Shown: positions 1-8,032, counted from the stretch's first letter. The stretch: DNA of 41,932 nucleotides from a virus (IMGVR_UViG_3300047453_000452:1-41932); one strand, 5' to 3'. Translations and numbers: made by a program. The notes: generated by a model not told the origin, from the sequence alone.

Positions 1-141
1 GCTGTAATTAATTTGCCTGTTGTAAACGGTGCACAATCTACAGTTAAATATACAGGACAATGGGAAGTTATATTGTATAACAACAGAGAAGCGCAACGAC
101 AAAGCCTCAGCAATGTGCTTAGGCCTAAGGCAGATTTATAA
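1..141 (+). CDS. C-terminal end of a probable neck protein (gp14-like), partial
   Basis: Frame 1 is open from the left edge for 46 codons and ends at TAA 139-141, whose last base is the A of the next gene's ATG. The fragment ends NVLRPKADL and includes the phrase QWEVILYNNREAQRQ. In T4 and its marine relatives the gene before gp15 is the neck protein gp14, and the one-base overlap fits a co-translated neck/tail-completion pair. The identity rests mainly on gene order, because the fragment is too short to recognise alone. The 5' end lies outside the window. Confidence 0.55.
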   Translation, partial: AVINLPVVNGAQSTVKYTGQWEVILYNNREAQRQSLSNVLRPKADL

Positions 142-1571
142 TGCAACATTTTTATGATGGACAAATAAGACGTTACCTTACTCAAATGATTAGAATGATG
201 AGCGGGTTTTCTTACCAAGACGGCAAAGGACAATTAACAACAGTTCCTATAACGTACGGTGATATTACTAGGCAAGTTGGAAGTATTTTAAGAGACAATT
301 CTGAAAATAAAATTCCTAGTGCGCCAAGAATGGGAATTTATGTTACTGGTTTAGAAATGGACAGAAGTCGTACAAGCGACTCTAGTTATGTTAGTAAAGC
401 ACATATTAGAGAAAGAGCATATGACGAAGAAAATAACGAGTACCTAAATACAGATGGTAAAAACTATACTGTTGAACGATTAATGCCTACTCCGTATACG
501 TTATCAGTAAATGTTGATATTTGGACTACAAATACAGAACAAAAGTTACAAATTATGGAACAAGTTCTAATGTTGTTTAATCCAAGTTTAGAAATACAAA
601 CTACTGATAATTATCTTGACTGGACCAGTTTAAGTGTTGTTAATTTAGATACCATTTCTTGGAGTTCAAGAAGTATTCCTACAGGAACTGATTCAGAGAT
701 TGATGTAGGTTCATTAACTTTTACAACACCAATTTATATTAGTCCACCTACTAAAGTTAAACGTTTAGGTATTGTTACTGATGTTATTAGTAGAGTATTC
801 CAAGGTGGTGAAATTGACGACCTTGATGATGCAGCTAATATTAGTACAAAGATTTATGTTGACGAAAACGGTGATCTGCAAAGAGGAAAAACAGAAGCAT
901 ATTGGGAAACTACACAAACTAGACTAAGTGTTGGCCCAACTAACTACAAAAATACAAGCCTATTAGTTCTTAATAATTCAATTAAATTAATTGACAAGGG
1001 AAATGTTGGCGGCAAATCTTGGCCCGAATTTTTATTAGCATTCCCTCAAAAGTTTGTAGATGGAATTACACAAGTAAGGCTCACTAGAGCAGATATGGCT
1101 TTTGATGTTATTGGTTCGCTTGCAATTAATCCACTAGACGAAACAGAAGCTACAGTTTCCTGGGATGAAGATACTATCCCAACAGATTCACTAATAACAA
1201 GTGAAGTAGGTGCTAGAAATAAAATTGATTATATTATAGATCCTACAAAATCAAATCCACAATCATTAGGACTATCAGGCAATCCTAGAATATTATTATT
1301 AGGCGATATTGGAGATGCCAAAAACAACGACGGCTCTGATGCTTGGAAAAATTCTGACAATACAGACTTTATAGCAAATGCTAATGATATAGTTGAATGG
1401 GATGGATCTAAATGGACTATTATATTTGATGCAGACGTTGACCTTAGTGTATACGGTACATTATACACAACAAATTTAAACACCGGAGTGCAATACAAGT
1501 TTGATGGTAATGACTGGTTACTTTCGTTCGAAGGCGAATATCCAAACGGCACTTGGAGTTTAAACTTCTAA
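141..1571 (+). CDS. 15: Tail sheath stabilizer and completion protein, T4 gp15-like
   Basis: The first 210 or so residues match the pattern of T4 gp15. An N-terminal HFYDGQIRRYLTQM corresponds to the FYNSSFRRYATLM region of gp15. A VPITYGD block and a PTPYTLSVNVDIWT segment follow, then EQVLMLFNPSLEI (gp15 has EQILPYFQPHF), and an ISPPTKVK stretch near residue 205. In T4, gp15 caps the top of the contracted-tail sheath and joins the tail to the neck. At 476 aa this protein is much longer than T4 gp15 (about 270 aa). The extra C-terminal half (residues ~230-476) is Asp/Asn-rich, predicted beta, and has no motif I recognise. The start is fixed by the TAATG overlap with the preceding gene. Confidence 0.85.
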   Translation: MQHFYDGQIRRYLTQMIRMMSGFSYQDGKGQLTTVPITYGDITRQVGSILRDNSENKIPSAPRMGIYVTGLEMDRSRTSDSSYVSKAHIRERAYDEENNEYLNTDGKNYTVERLMPTPYTLSVNVDIWTTNTEQKLQIMEQVLMLFNPSLEIQTTDNYLDWTSLSVVNLDTISWSSRSIPTGTDSEIDVGSLTFTTPIYISPPTKVKRLGIVTDVISRVFQGGEIDDLDDAANISTKIYVDENGDLQRGKTEAYWETTQTRLSVGPTNYKNTSLLVLNNSIKLIDKGNVGGKSWPEFLLAFPQKFVDGITQVRLTRADMAFDVIGSLAINPLDETEATVSWDEDTIPTDSLITSEVGARNKIDYIIDPTKSNPQSLGLSGNPRILLLGDIGDAKNNDGSDAWKNSDNTDFIANANDIVEWDGSKWTIIFDADVDLSVYGTLYTTNLNTGVQYKFDGNDWLLSFEGEYPNGTWSLNF

Positions 1572-1584
1572 TATAACTACATAT

Positions 1585-2019
1585 ATGAACAATCAAATCA
1601 TATGCAGTGGAGCATTATTATATTCTCTTGATTCTAAAAGGTTCTTGTTTTTGCATCGCGCAAACGGGAAGCACAAAGATGTATGGGGTTTGGTTGGTGG
1701 CACTAACGAAGGTATTGAAACACCGTGGGAAGGCCTTAGACGAGAAATTGAAGAAGAAATAGGAAAAGTTGAAATCAAAAAAACTATTCCGTTAGAAACC
1801 TTTGTATCTAACGATACTAGATTTAAATTTCATACATATCTTTGTTTAGTCGACAAAGAGTTTATTCCTAAATTAAATTCTGAACACGATGGCTACAGCT
1901 GGTGTAGTTTTAGCAAATGGCCAAAGCCGTTACATTTCGGCCTACAAAATACACTAAGCAAAAAAGTAAATCTTACAAAATTAAAAACTGTTTTTGATGT
2001 CATAAATTTACTTGACTAA
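1585..2019 (+). CDS. Nudix hydrolase
   Basis: This 144-aa protein has the length of a single Nudix domain. A full Nudix box (G-x5-E-x7-REUxEExGU) lies at residues ~39-62: GTNEGIE, then the REIEEEIGK helix that carries the metal-binding glutamates. The last position of the box is Lys instead of a hydrophobic residue. Nudix enzymes hydrolyse nucleoside diphosphates linked to another moiety, in the cytoplasm, with Mg or Mn. The substrate cannot be read from the sequence. Because an ADP-sugar pathway follows directly, a nucleotide-sugar or nucleotide housekeeping role is plausible, but phages also carry Nudix enzymes for RNA caps and nucleotides. No clear Shine-Dalgarno precedes the ATG; it lies 13 bases after the gp15 stop, so translation may depend on coupling. 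A promoter-like element overlaps its 3' end. Confidence 0.85.
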   Translation: MNNQIICSGALLYSLDSKRFLFLHRANGKHKDVWGLVGGTNEGIETPWEGLRREIEEEIGKVEIKKTIPLETFVSNDTRFKFHTYLCLVDKEFIPKLNSEHDGYSWCSFSKWPKPLHFGLQNTLSKKVNLTKLKTVFDVINLLD

Positions 2020-2040
2020 TAGTCCAAAAGAAAGTATAAT
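2012..2040 (+). promoter_or_regulatory. Candidate sigma70-type promoter upstream of hldE-like gene
   Basis: TTGACT (2012-2017) and TATAAT (2035-2040) are separated by exactly 17 bases, giving five of six -35 matches and a perfect -10. The -35 box overlaps the Nudix stop codon. A start seven bases after the -10 would fall at about 2047, next to the ATG at 2048, so the transcript would be essentially leaderless. AT-rich DNA throws up such matches by chance; only the spacing and position make this worth listing. Confidence 0.45.
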
Positions 2041-2047
2041 ATAAGAT

Positions 2048-3208
2048 ATGAAAGTATTAGTTTTAGGTGACGTCATAATTGACAAATATGTGTATGGTAC
2101 TAGTTCAAGAATTAGTCCCGAAGCGCCTGTGCCTGTTGTAACTTATCAAGAAGAAAAAGAATCACTAGGCGGCGCTGGACTTGTATACAAAAATTTAAAA
2201 AGTTTAGGTGTAGACGTTACACTGTTTGAAACAAAACAACCACTTAGTGTAAAGACACGTATTGTTTGTGACGGACATTATATTACACGTATAGATGATG
2301 ATAGAGATGCAGATTCAAATGCAGTACTAGCAAATGTATTACGTAGTGATTTCTCTGAGTATAACTATGTTATTCTAAGTGATTACGACAAAGGTGTACT
2401 AGACAATGCGAAACAAATTATTGCACACATTAACAGTCAAGGACCTAAAGTAATTGTAGATCCAAAACGTTACGCATTCAATTATGAAGGTGCTTGGATA
2501 GTTAAACCAAACAACAGTGAATACACTAAGTTTGAGTTTGACGAATGGCAAGGTAATATTATTACTACTGATGCAGGACATACAGTAGATGCTACAATAG
2601 ACAATGAGCAGTTTAAGATTCCTGTAGAAAATGTCGAAGTATCAGATGTCACTGGAGCTGGAGATTGTTTTATAGCTGCCTTTGTATATGCCCTTACAAA
2701 AGAATATGATTATGAAAAATGCTTGCAATTAGCAGTAGCAGGATCTACTGAAAGTGTTAAGCATAGTGGTACGTATATATTACAAGAAAAAGATTTAAAA
2801 AAGAAAGTTGTATTCACAAACGGTTGCTTTGATATCCTACATAAAGGGCATCTTACGTTGCTTAAAGAAGCCCGTATGCGTGGCGATAAGTTAATTGTAG
2901 GACTTAACAGCGATGAAAGCGTAACCCGCTTAAAAGGCGCTTTAAGACCCATTAACAACGTACAAACTCGTATGGAACAATTGTTGTTGATTCCGTATGT
3001 AGATGAGGTTATTGTTTTTGTTAACGACACTCCTTATGAATTAATTAAACAACTACAGCCAGACTTAATTGTCAAAGGCGGCGACTATACTGTGGAAGAA
3101 ATAGTAGGACACGATATTGCTCCTGTACATATTGTTCCTACAGTAGAAGGCCATAGCACAACAAAAATATTAGAGATAAAAAATGAAGATATTAATTACC
3201 GGACATAA
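2048..3208 (+). CDS. hldE: Bifunctional heptose-7-phosphate kinase / heptose-1-phosphate adenylyltransferase (HldE-like)
   Basis: Two domains are in the same order as in bacterial HldE. Residues ~1-250 are a PfkB/ribokinase-type kinase. It opens with GDVIIDKYVYG and SRISPEAPVPVV, nearly as in E. coli HldE, has a GGAG substrate loop, and keeps the catalytic DVTGAGD (residues 200-206). Residues ~255-380 are a nucleotidyltransferase with FTNGCFDILHKGH (HxGH at 265-268), GLNSDESVTRLKG, VKGGDY and a terminal GHSTTKIL. The expected reactions are phosphorylation of D-glycero-D-manno-heptose-7-phosphate at C1 and, after GmhB removes the 7-phosphate, adenylylation to ADP-D,D-heptose. It is 386 aa against about 477 in E. 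coli, with the loss mostly in the middle of the kinase domain; all motifs I can check survive. The ATG follows a promoter-like -10 by seven bases. The last 26 bases overlap the hldD-like gene. Confidence 0.92.
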   Translation: MKVLVLGDVIIDKYVYGTSSRISPEAPVPVVTYQEEKESLGGAGLVYKNLKSLGVDVTLFETKQPLSVKTRIVCDGHYITRIDDDRDADSNAVLANVLRSDFSEYNYVILSDYDKGVLDNAKQIIAHINSQGPKVIVDPKRYAFNYEGAWIVKPNNSEYTKFEFDEWQGNIITTDAGHTVDATIDNEQFKIPVENVEVSDVTGAGDCFIAAFVYALTKEYDYEKCLQLAVAGSTESVKHSGTYILQEKDLKKKVVFTNGCFDILHKGHLTLLKEARMRGDKLIVGLNSDESVTRLKGALRPINNVQTRMEQLLLIPYVDEVIVFVNDTPYELIKQLQPDLIVKGGDYTVEEIVGHDIAPVHIVPTVEGHSTTKILEIKNEDINYRT

Positions 3209-3989
3209 AGGGTTCATTGGTCAGAACCTAACTTTTTATTTACAGACCGATCACGACTTGTATGGGTACGAATGGCAAGAAGAACATTTACCAGAAGTTG
3301 ACGGGTTTGATCAAGTAATACACGTAGGAGCAATTTCGTCTACTACTGAAACTGATGTAGACAAGGTTATGCTACAAAATTACGAATTTTCTAAATGGTT
3401 ATATAATCAATGTAATACCAAAGGTGTAAATTTTCAATATGCATCAAGTGCCAGCGTATATGGAACTAATACAGAATTTAGTGAAGATTCACCTAAGCAA
3501 CCTCAAAGTCCATATGCTTGGTCAAAGTATTTGTTTGATAGATGGGTGTGGCAGCAAGATCACAAAGTATGCGTACAAGGATTTAGATATTTTAATGTGT
3601 TTGGACCGTTAGAAGATCACAAAGGTAATCAAGCAAGTCCAATAACAAAGTTTACACAGCAAGCTAAAGACGATGGTAAAATTACACTATTCTACGGAAG
3701 TGATAATTATAAGCGAGATTTTATTTTTGTAGGTGACGTATGCGAAGCACACAAGCAATTAATGGAAAATAAGACGCCTGGATTATATAATATTGGCACT
3801 GGCACAGCTAGTAGCTTTGAAACAGTAGCTGAAATGATTTCTAAAAAATATAGCGCAGAAATAAAATATATTGAAATGCCTGATAATTTAAAAGGACAGT
3901 ATCAAGAATATACTTGTGCAGATAACAAAAAATTAAATAATATAGTAGATATAAAGTACACAACAGTAGAGGATTTTGTAAATGGATGA
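3183..3989 (+). CDS. hldD: ADP-L-glycero-D-manno-heptose 6-epimerase-like NAD-dependent sugar epimerase (HldD-like)
   Basis: An extended short-chain dehydrogenase fold begins with the nucleotide-binding GHKGFIG at residues 7-13. The active-site serine region YASSASVYG (86-94) and the YxxxK pair (Y111, K115) are present. Features specific to HldD are clear: GAISSTTETD, GFRYFNVFGPLEDHKGNQAS, KRDFIFVGDV, NIGTG, and PDNLKGQYQEYTCAD near the C-terminus, which parallels PDKLKGRYQAFTQAD of E. coli HldD. The enzyme should invert C6 of ADP-D,D-heptose to ADP-L,D-heptose. At 268 aa it is shorter than the usual ~310. It overlaps hldE by 26 bases and the cupin gene by 8 (ATGGATGA), so the three are co-translated. 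Confidence 0.92.
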   Translation: MKILITGHKGFIGQNLTFYLQTDHDLYGYEWQEEHLPEVDGFDQVIHVGAISSTTETDVDKVMLQNYEFSKWLYNQCNTKGVNFQYASSASVYGTNTEFSEDSPKQPQSPYAWSKYLFDRWVWQQDHKVCVQGFRYFNVFGPLEDHKGNQASPITKFTQQAKDDGKITLFYGSDNYKRDFIFVGDVCEAHKQLMENKTPGLYNIGTGTASSFETVAEMISKKYSAEIKYIEMPDNLKGQYQEYTCADNKKLNNIVDIKYTTVEDFVNG

Positions 3990-4380
3990 ACCAACTAGAA
4001 AAACTGGTATAGATAAAAAAGGCTGGGGTTACGAAATGATCTGGGCAACTAATGATTTGTATTGCGGCAAAATTATGGTGTTTACTAGAGAAATGGCTAA
4101 AACAAGTATGCACTTTCATAAAGAAAAAGATGAAACTTGGTTTGTAAATAGTGGCGTATTTAAAGTTGCATACATTGACACAAAAGATTCTACTTTGTAT
4201 GAGAAAGAATTAAAAGAAGGCGAAGTATGGCGCAATCCTCCGTTGCAACCCCATCAGTTAATTTGTTTAACAAAAGAAGGCAGTGTAACTGAAGTTAGTA
4301 CACCAGATAGTGTTGAAGATAACTATCGCATTGGTCCAGGGGATAGTCAAGCATTAGAAGATGCAGACAATGGAAGTTAA
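3982..4380 (+). CDS. Cupin-fold protein, possible sugar-phosphate isomerase/epimerase
   Basis: A single cupin domain of 132 aa. The first metal motif is H44-x-H46-x4-E51 (MHFHKEKDETW) and the second-motif histidine is H91 (PPLQPHQL), so all four usual metal ligands are present. The opening KGWGYEMIWATNDLYCGK resembles the C-terminal cupin of mannose-1-phosphate guanylyltransferase/mannose-6-phosphate isomerase proteins. A role on a phosphosugar or nucleotide-sugar in the surrounding heptose pathway is reasonable but not shown. The ATG is preceded by GAGGA nine bases upstream, inside hldD. The 3' end overlaps the following oxygenase gene. Confidence 0.75.
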   Translation: MDEPTRKTGIDKKGWGYEMIWATNDLYCGKIMVFTREMAKTSMHFHKEKDETWFVNSGVFKVAYIDTKDSTLYEKELKEGEVWRNPPLQPHQLICLTKEGSVTEVSTPDSVEDNYRIGPGDSQALEDADNGS

Positions 4381-4936
4381 AAGTCACTTTGCAGTTCCAA
4401 TATTGCATTATAACCTACCGCCAGAATTAGCAGATGAGCTAGAAACAAGATTAACTCCAGAATTAGATAAACTAGAGCACAACGGTGATGAATACGATTA
4501 TAGAAGATCCGACTTTTGGGAAACTAAAATTATGTATCACGAGATTGCACCTGAACTAACTGACGAGTGGGCTAAATGTATTGCAGAATACAAAGAAGCA
4601 ACTAGTATACAAACAGGTGAAGGTTTACACTACTGGACACAAGATTACAAAGACGATGAAGGGCACGATATGCACGGTCACGGCATAGATGGTATCAGTG
4701 GAATTTATTGGTTACGTGCTAATGAAAACGCAGGTTATATTCGTATGTATAATCCAAATACTGTTGCTGAATATGTACAACACGATGATCCTGATAAGCC
4801 GTTTTTTCAAGCACAACTTGATATTAAAGCAGAAAAGGGTAAATTAATTTTATTCCCTTCATACTTAAAACACAAAGTAATAACTACAAGACATAATGTA
4901 GTTAGAACAACTATTGCATTTAATGTAGGATTATAA
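4361..4936 (+). CDS. 2OG-Fe(II) oxygenase-like protein
   Basis: This 191-aa protein has the layout of small 2-oxoglutarate/Fe(II) dioxygenases common in marine T4-like phages. An H105-G-H107 pair in DMHGHGID is followed by a beta strand ISGIYWL, a GYIRMYNP strand, then KGKLILFPSYLKHKV with distal iron ligand H171 and R182 for 2-oxoglutarate, ending RTTIAFNVGL. Such enzymes hydroxylate protein, sugar or small-molecule targets; the substrate is unknown. The placement between the cupin and GmhB suggests a step on the same sugar or its acceptor. Two starts are possible, 4361 and 4370 (third codon apart); the first has AGAAG close upstream. It overlaps the cupin gene by 20 bases and abuts the next ATG with no gap. 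Confidence 0.75.
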   Translation: MQTMEVKSHFAVPILHYNLPPELADELETRLTPELDKLEHNGDEYDYRRSDFWETKIMYHEIAPELTDEWAKCIAEYKEATSIQTGEGLHYWTQDYKDDEGHDMHGHGIDGISGIYWLRANENAGYIRMYNPNTVAEYVQHDDPDKPFFQAQLDIKAEKGKLILFPSYLKHKVITTRHNVVRTTIAFNVGL

Positions 4937-5626
4937 ATGTCGTATAATATGTGGGGCAACGCACCTAAAAAGACACAACAAGCAAAGCCAAATATGGGAT
5001 GGAGTAATCAGCCAAAGCCTGAAGACATTCCATATTATGATCCAGTACATAACATTGCTCCTAAGGTAGTTGTAGGACTAGATAGAGATGGTGTTATTAA
5101 TGTTGATGCAATCGACCTATCTAAAGATTATGTTTATAAAGTTGAAGATTTTAAACCTATCCCAGGTAGTTTAAAAGCTATTGCTAAGATAAGAAGATTA
5201 GGTCACAAGATTGCAATTATTACAAATCAAGGTGGTATTGGTAAGGGAATTTATACAGCAGACGATGTTGAAAAAGTACACGACCATATGTTTAATTTAT
5301 TAGGCGAAGCAGGTTGTTCTAGTATTGACGCATTATATTATAGTGAAACAAGTTTACGTGCAGACGGGTTTGCTAAACCTAATACAGGTATGTTCAAACG
5401 CTGTGAAGAAGAAATGCCATTTATTAAATTTTCAAAAGGGTTTTTTGTTGGTGATAAAATATCAGATTTAAAAGCTGCATTTAAGGTAGGAGCAAAGCCT
5501 GTATTAGTTCTTACCGGCCACGGTCAAGAAACATTAAAAGAACTTAACAAATTTAGCAATCAAAAAATTAAAAAGAAAACTATTATATTTGACAATCTTG
5601 CTCAGTTTGCAGATTCATTAGGTTGA
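4937..5626 (+). CDS. gmhB: D,D-heptose 1,7-bisphosphate 7-phosphatase-like HAD phosphatase (GmhB-like)
   Basis: A HAD-family histidinol-phosphatase/GmhB-type enzyme. Motif I is LDRDGVIN (nucleophile D49, acid D51), motif II is ITNQGGIGKG (T96), the lysine motif is AKPNTGM (K147), and motif III is VGDKISD (D173, D177). DRDGVIN with TNQGGI is the GmhB signature. The expected reaction removes the 7-phosphate from D-glycero-D-manno-heptose 1,7-bisphosphate, between the two HldE steps. Unlike E. coli GmhB, the segment before the lysine motif (YYSETSLRADGF) has no Cys/His zinc loop. About 40 Pro/Gly/Gln-rich residues precede the domain; their function is unknown. TAGGA lies just upstream of the ATG. 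The gene ends 25 bases inside the convergent oxygenase gene. Confidence 0.85.
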   Translation: MSYNMWGNAPKKTQQAKPNMGWSNQPKPEDIPYYDPVHNIAPKVVVGLDRDGVINVDAIDLSKDYVYKVEDFKPIPGSLKAIAKIRRLGHKIAIITNQGGIGKGIYTADDVEKVHDHMFNLLGEAGCSSIDALYYSETSLRADGFAKPNTGMFKRCEEEMPFIKFSKGFFVGDKISDLKAAFKVGAKPVLVLTGHGQETLKELNKFSNQKIKKKTIIFDNLAQFADSLG

Positions 5627-6237
5627 TCTTCAATAACTTTAAAATTAGCACTAATTGAAGCTCTAACATTATCAGTTTTATTCCAAGTAACATAATGATC
5701 TAACGTACTTGGAAAAAATACAATATCTCCATCTTCTAAAAACGGATTGTGTCTTTGTGTCCAACGTTCTGGCTCTTCAAATAAATGCATATGATTAGCA
5801 CTAAACATTTCACAACTACTATCATAAAAAATAAACTGCCCATTTTCACTAGGATCTTCATTATTTGGTAGGTCTAACATATATGCACAACTAACAATAT
5901 TGCCGTCGCCGCCGTGTGCGTGTACCTCTTGATGCTGTCCTTTGTGATATCTATTCGCCCACGCATATGAATGTAATTGATTCTGATATTCTTCCTTTAA
6001 TCCAATCTCGTAAAGATAAGGTCTCAATGCTTCTTGAATATTACCAAAAAATAAATTCCAAGGAAGTTTTTCGTTAAGGTCTGGATGATGAATAGTTGTA
6101 TCGCAATTACAATCCCATTTTACTGATTTACCAAATGAGTTTGGATCATTTAAATGTGGTAGAAATTCTTTTTTAATTTCTTCGTGGTTGGGCATCTTAG
6201 TTTTAAAAATAAGATTACCAAGAATCATTTCAAACAT
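5602..6237 (-). CDS. Second 2OG-Fe(II) oxygenase-like protein
   Basis: A 211-aa protein of the same general class as the oxygenase at 4361 but not a close copy. It has HQEVHAHGGDGNIVSCAYML with iron ligands H106 and H108, then EDGDIVFFPSTLDHYV with H181, and R192 in RASISANFK as the likely 2-oxoglutarate contact. The predicted fold is the double-stranded beta-helix dioxygenase. It overlaps the carbamoyltransferase stop by 8 bases (ATGTTTGA), so it is the third gene of the glycosyltransferase-carbamoyltransferase operon. Its 3' end is convergent with, and overlaps, the gmhB-like gene. The substrate is unknown. Confidence 0.75.
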   Translation of the reverse strand: MFEMILGNLIFKTKMPNHEEIKKEFLPHLNDPNSFGKSVKWDCNCDTTIHHPDLNEKLPWNLFFGNIQEALRPYLYEIGLKEEYQNQLHSYAWANRYHKGQHQEVHAHGGDGNIVSCAYMLDLPNNEDPSENGQFIFYDSSCEMFSANHMHLFEEPERWTQRHNPFLEDGDIVFFPSTLDHYVTWNKTDNVRASISANFKVIEDQPNESAN

Positions 6238-8032
6238 TTTTTACCTTTACTAATTTTCCTAATTCTGGCAAGTAACAGTATTCAATTTTACTAGACGCTA
6301 AGGTATGAAATGCATCTTGAAGTGTTTCAACTAAAGGATCACCACCTAAGTTAAAACTAGTATTGAATACAATTGGACAGCCTGTTTTATCTTTAAACGC
6401 TTTGATTAAATCGTAATAGTTTGGATTTTGATCTCTATTTACAGTTTGAATTCGACAAGTGCCGTCTACGTGAATAATAGCTGGAATCTTTTCTTCGACG
6501 CCAGGCTGACAGTTTACAGCATACATCATTGTTGGTGAGCTTTCCATACCACGCAAATCAAACCATTCGTGTACATCTTCTTCTAATATACTACCTGCAA
6601 ATGGTCTAAAGTATTCTCGATGTTTTACACTATTAATAAAGTCTTTACCATTTGGGTCTGTTGGATCATATAGAATACTTCTATTACCTAACGCTCTTGG
6701 TCCGTTTTCAGATCTTCCTTGAAATACTGTAACAATATTTCTATTTGTAATTAATTCAACAATGTCTTCATTAGTTGCATCAGATACTTCACCATCAAAC
6801 ATTTTAGCTGCATTATCAACATCTTCGTTTGTAATATTCCAGTCTGGGCCTAGGTATACATCAGTAGCTTGAGGATCGATTTTCATATCTTTAGTAAGAC
6901 TTCTGTATGCCCACATAGCTGCACCCATTGCTGTGCCGCCATCGTTTGACACTGGTTCAACATATAGATTAATACCTTCATCTTCTAATTCTTTAAGGAA
7001 ATAATAGTTAGCAACACAGTTTAATCCATATCCTCCACTAACAACAACATTTTTACACCCACTAATTTGTACAGCATATCTAATAACATCTGCGGCAGCT
7101 TTTTGTGTTTGCGTTTGAATAGCATACGCCATATCTCTTCTATTTTGTAATAATGTTGCATCAGCGTCTTCTGAGGCAGGACGCTCTCTTAAATGTGAAT
7201 AGAGTGATTCGTTAACAATAGAACCATTTGGATATCTAGGTATAAAAAGGTTTCTATTACTTAATGGTGTAGGCCAGTTTGCGTATTCATCAAAGAATGG
7301 CGGTAAAGTTTCGTTAGGGCCGCCATATGGAAATAGTCCCATAGTTTTACCTGCTTCAATTGCATTCCAACCGCAGTACTCTGTTACTGCTTCGTAGCAC
7401 TTTGTAATACCTGCACGATCTGATAAAGACGCTTCGTATGATCCTGTTTTGTTACCAAAAATATCATAGTCAGGTGCTTCATTTGCAACTGTTGGTAAAA
7501 AGTCTTTACAACCTAATGTTTTATATAACGTTTCAATATTATCTGGATAACTGCATTTGTAAATAGATTCAGTTTCCCACATATATCTACTATCACCATC
7601 AGCTTCAAGAGGGTAACAAGTACCAGCTCCGTCAATAATTACTGCTGTTGCTTCCTCAAATCCTGATCTATAAAATGCTAAACTGGCGTGCATCTTATGG
7701 TGTAGTTTAGCTACATCAATAACTTGAGGATGGTGGTCCCACGGATGATTACTTTCAATTAACCCCATTTTTCTAGCAAGGCCAGTATAAACATCTTCAT
7801 TAGTATAATCAACTCTACCAGCAGTTTCATCAAGTGTTTGAGTATGAGAGATAACCATATAATCTAGCCTATCTGTATACTCTAAAATTTTCAATATCGA
7901 TGCTAATGGTCCGCCGTCATACTTACTACGTGTTAGTCTTTCTTCTTCAATAGAAAAAATAATTTCTCCATCTTTCATTAAGCAAACGCCTGCATTATGG
8001 CCTCTAGCAAGGCCAGCAATCCATAAACTCAT
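6230..8032 (-). CDS. O-carbamoyltransferase, NodU/CmcH/TobZ family
   Basis: A full-length, two-domain 600-aa enzyme. The N-terminal Kae1-like domain starts GLARGHNAGVCLMKDG with EEERLTR (29-35), the metal/active-site histidines KLHHKMHAS (H111, H112, H115) and IIDG (133-136). The C-terminal domain carries GRSENGPRALGNRSIL (GPRALGN at 444-450), VKHREYFRPFAGSIL and FNTSFNLGGDP. Family members activate carbamoyl phosphate to carbamoyl-adenylate and transfer the carbamoyl group to a hydroxyl, usually on a sugar or natural product. Carbamoylated L,D-heptose is known from Pseudomonas LPS core, which makes heptose a plausible acceptor here; that is inference. The ATG shares one base with the stop of the upstream GT9 gene and has a strong GGAGG inside it. 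Confidence 0.92.
   Translation of the reverse strand: MSLWIAGLARGHNAGVCLMKDGEIIFSIEEERLTRSKYDGGPLASILKILEYTDRLDYMVISHTQTLDETAGRVDYTNEDVYTGLARKMGLIESNHPWDHHPQVIDVAKLHHKMHASLAFYRSGFEEATAVIIDGAGTCYPLEADGDSRYMWETESIYKCSYPDNIETLYKTLGCKDFLPTVANEAPDYDIFGNKTGSYEASLSDRAGITKCYEAVTEYCGWNAIEAGKTMGLFPYGGPNETLPPFFDEYANWPTPLSNRNLFIPRYPNGSIVNESLYSHLRERPASEDADATLLQNRRDMAYAIQTQTQKAAADVIRYAVQISGCKNVVVSGGYGLNCVANYYFLKELEDEGINLYVEPVSNDGGTAMGAAMWAYRSLTKDMKIDPQATDVYLGPDWNITNEDVDNAAKMFDGEVSDATNEDIVELITNRNIVTVFQGRSENGPRALGNRSILYDPTDPNGKDFINSVKHREYFRPFAGSILEEDVHEWFDLRGMESSPTMMYAVNCQPGVEEKIPAIIHVDGTCRIQTVNRDQNPNYYDLIKAFKDKTGCPIVFNTSFNLGGDPLVETLQDAFHTLASSKIEYCYLPELGKLVKVKNV

Noticed and set aside
1229-1552. 107-codon - strand frame inside gp15
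   Set aside because: No ribosome site, low-complexity translation, and the whole span is needed for gp15.
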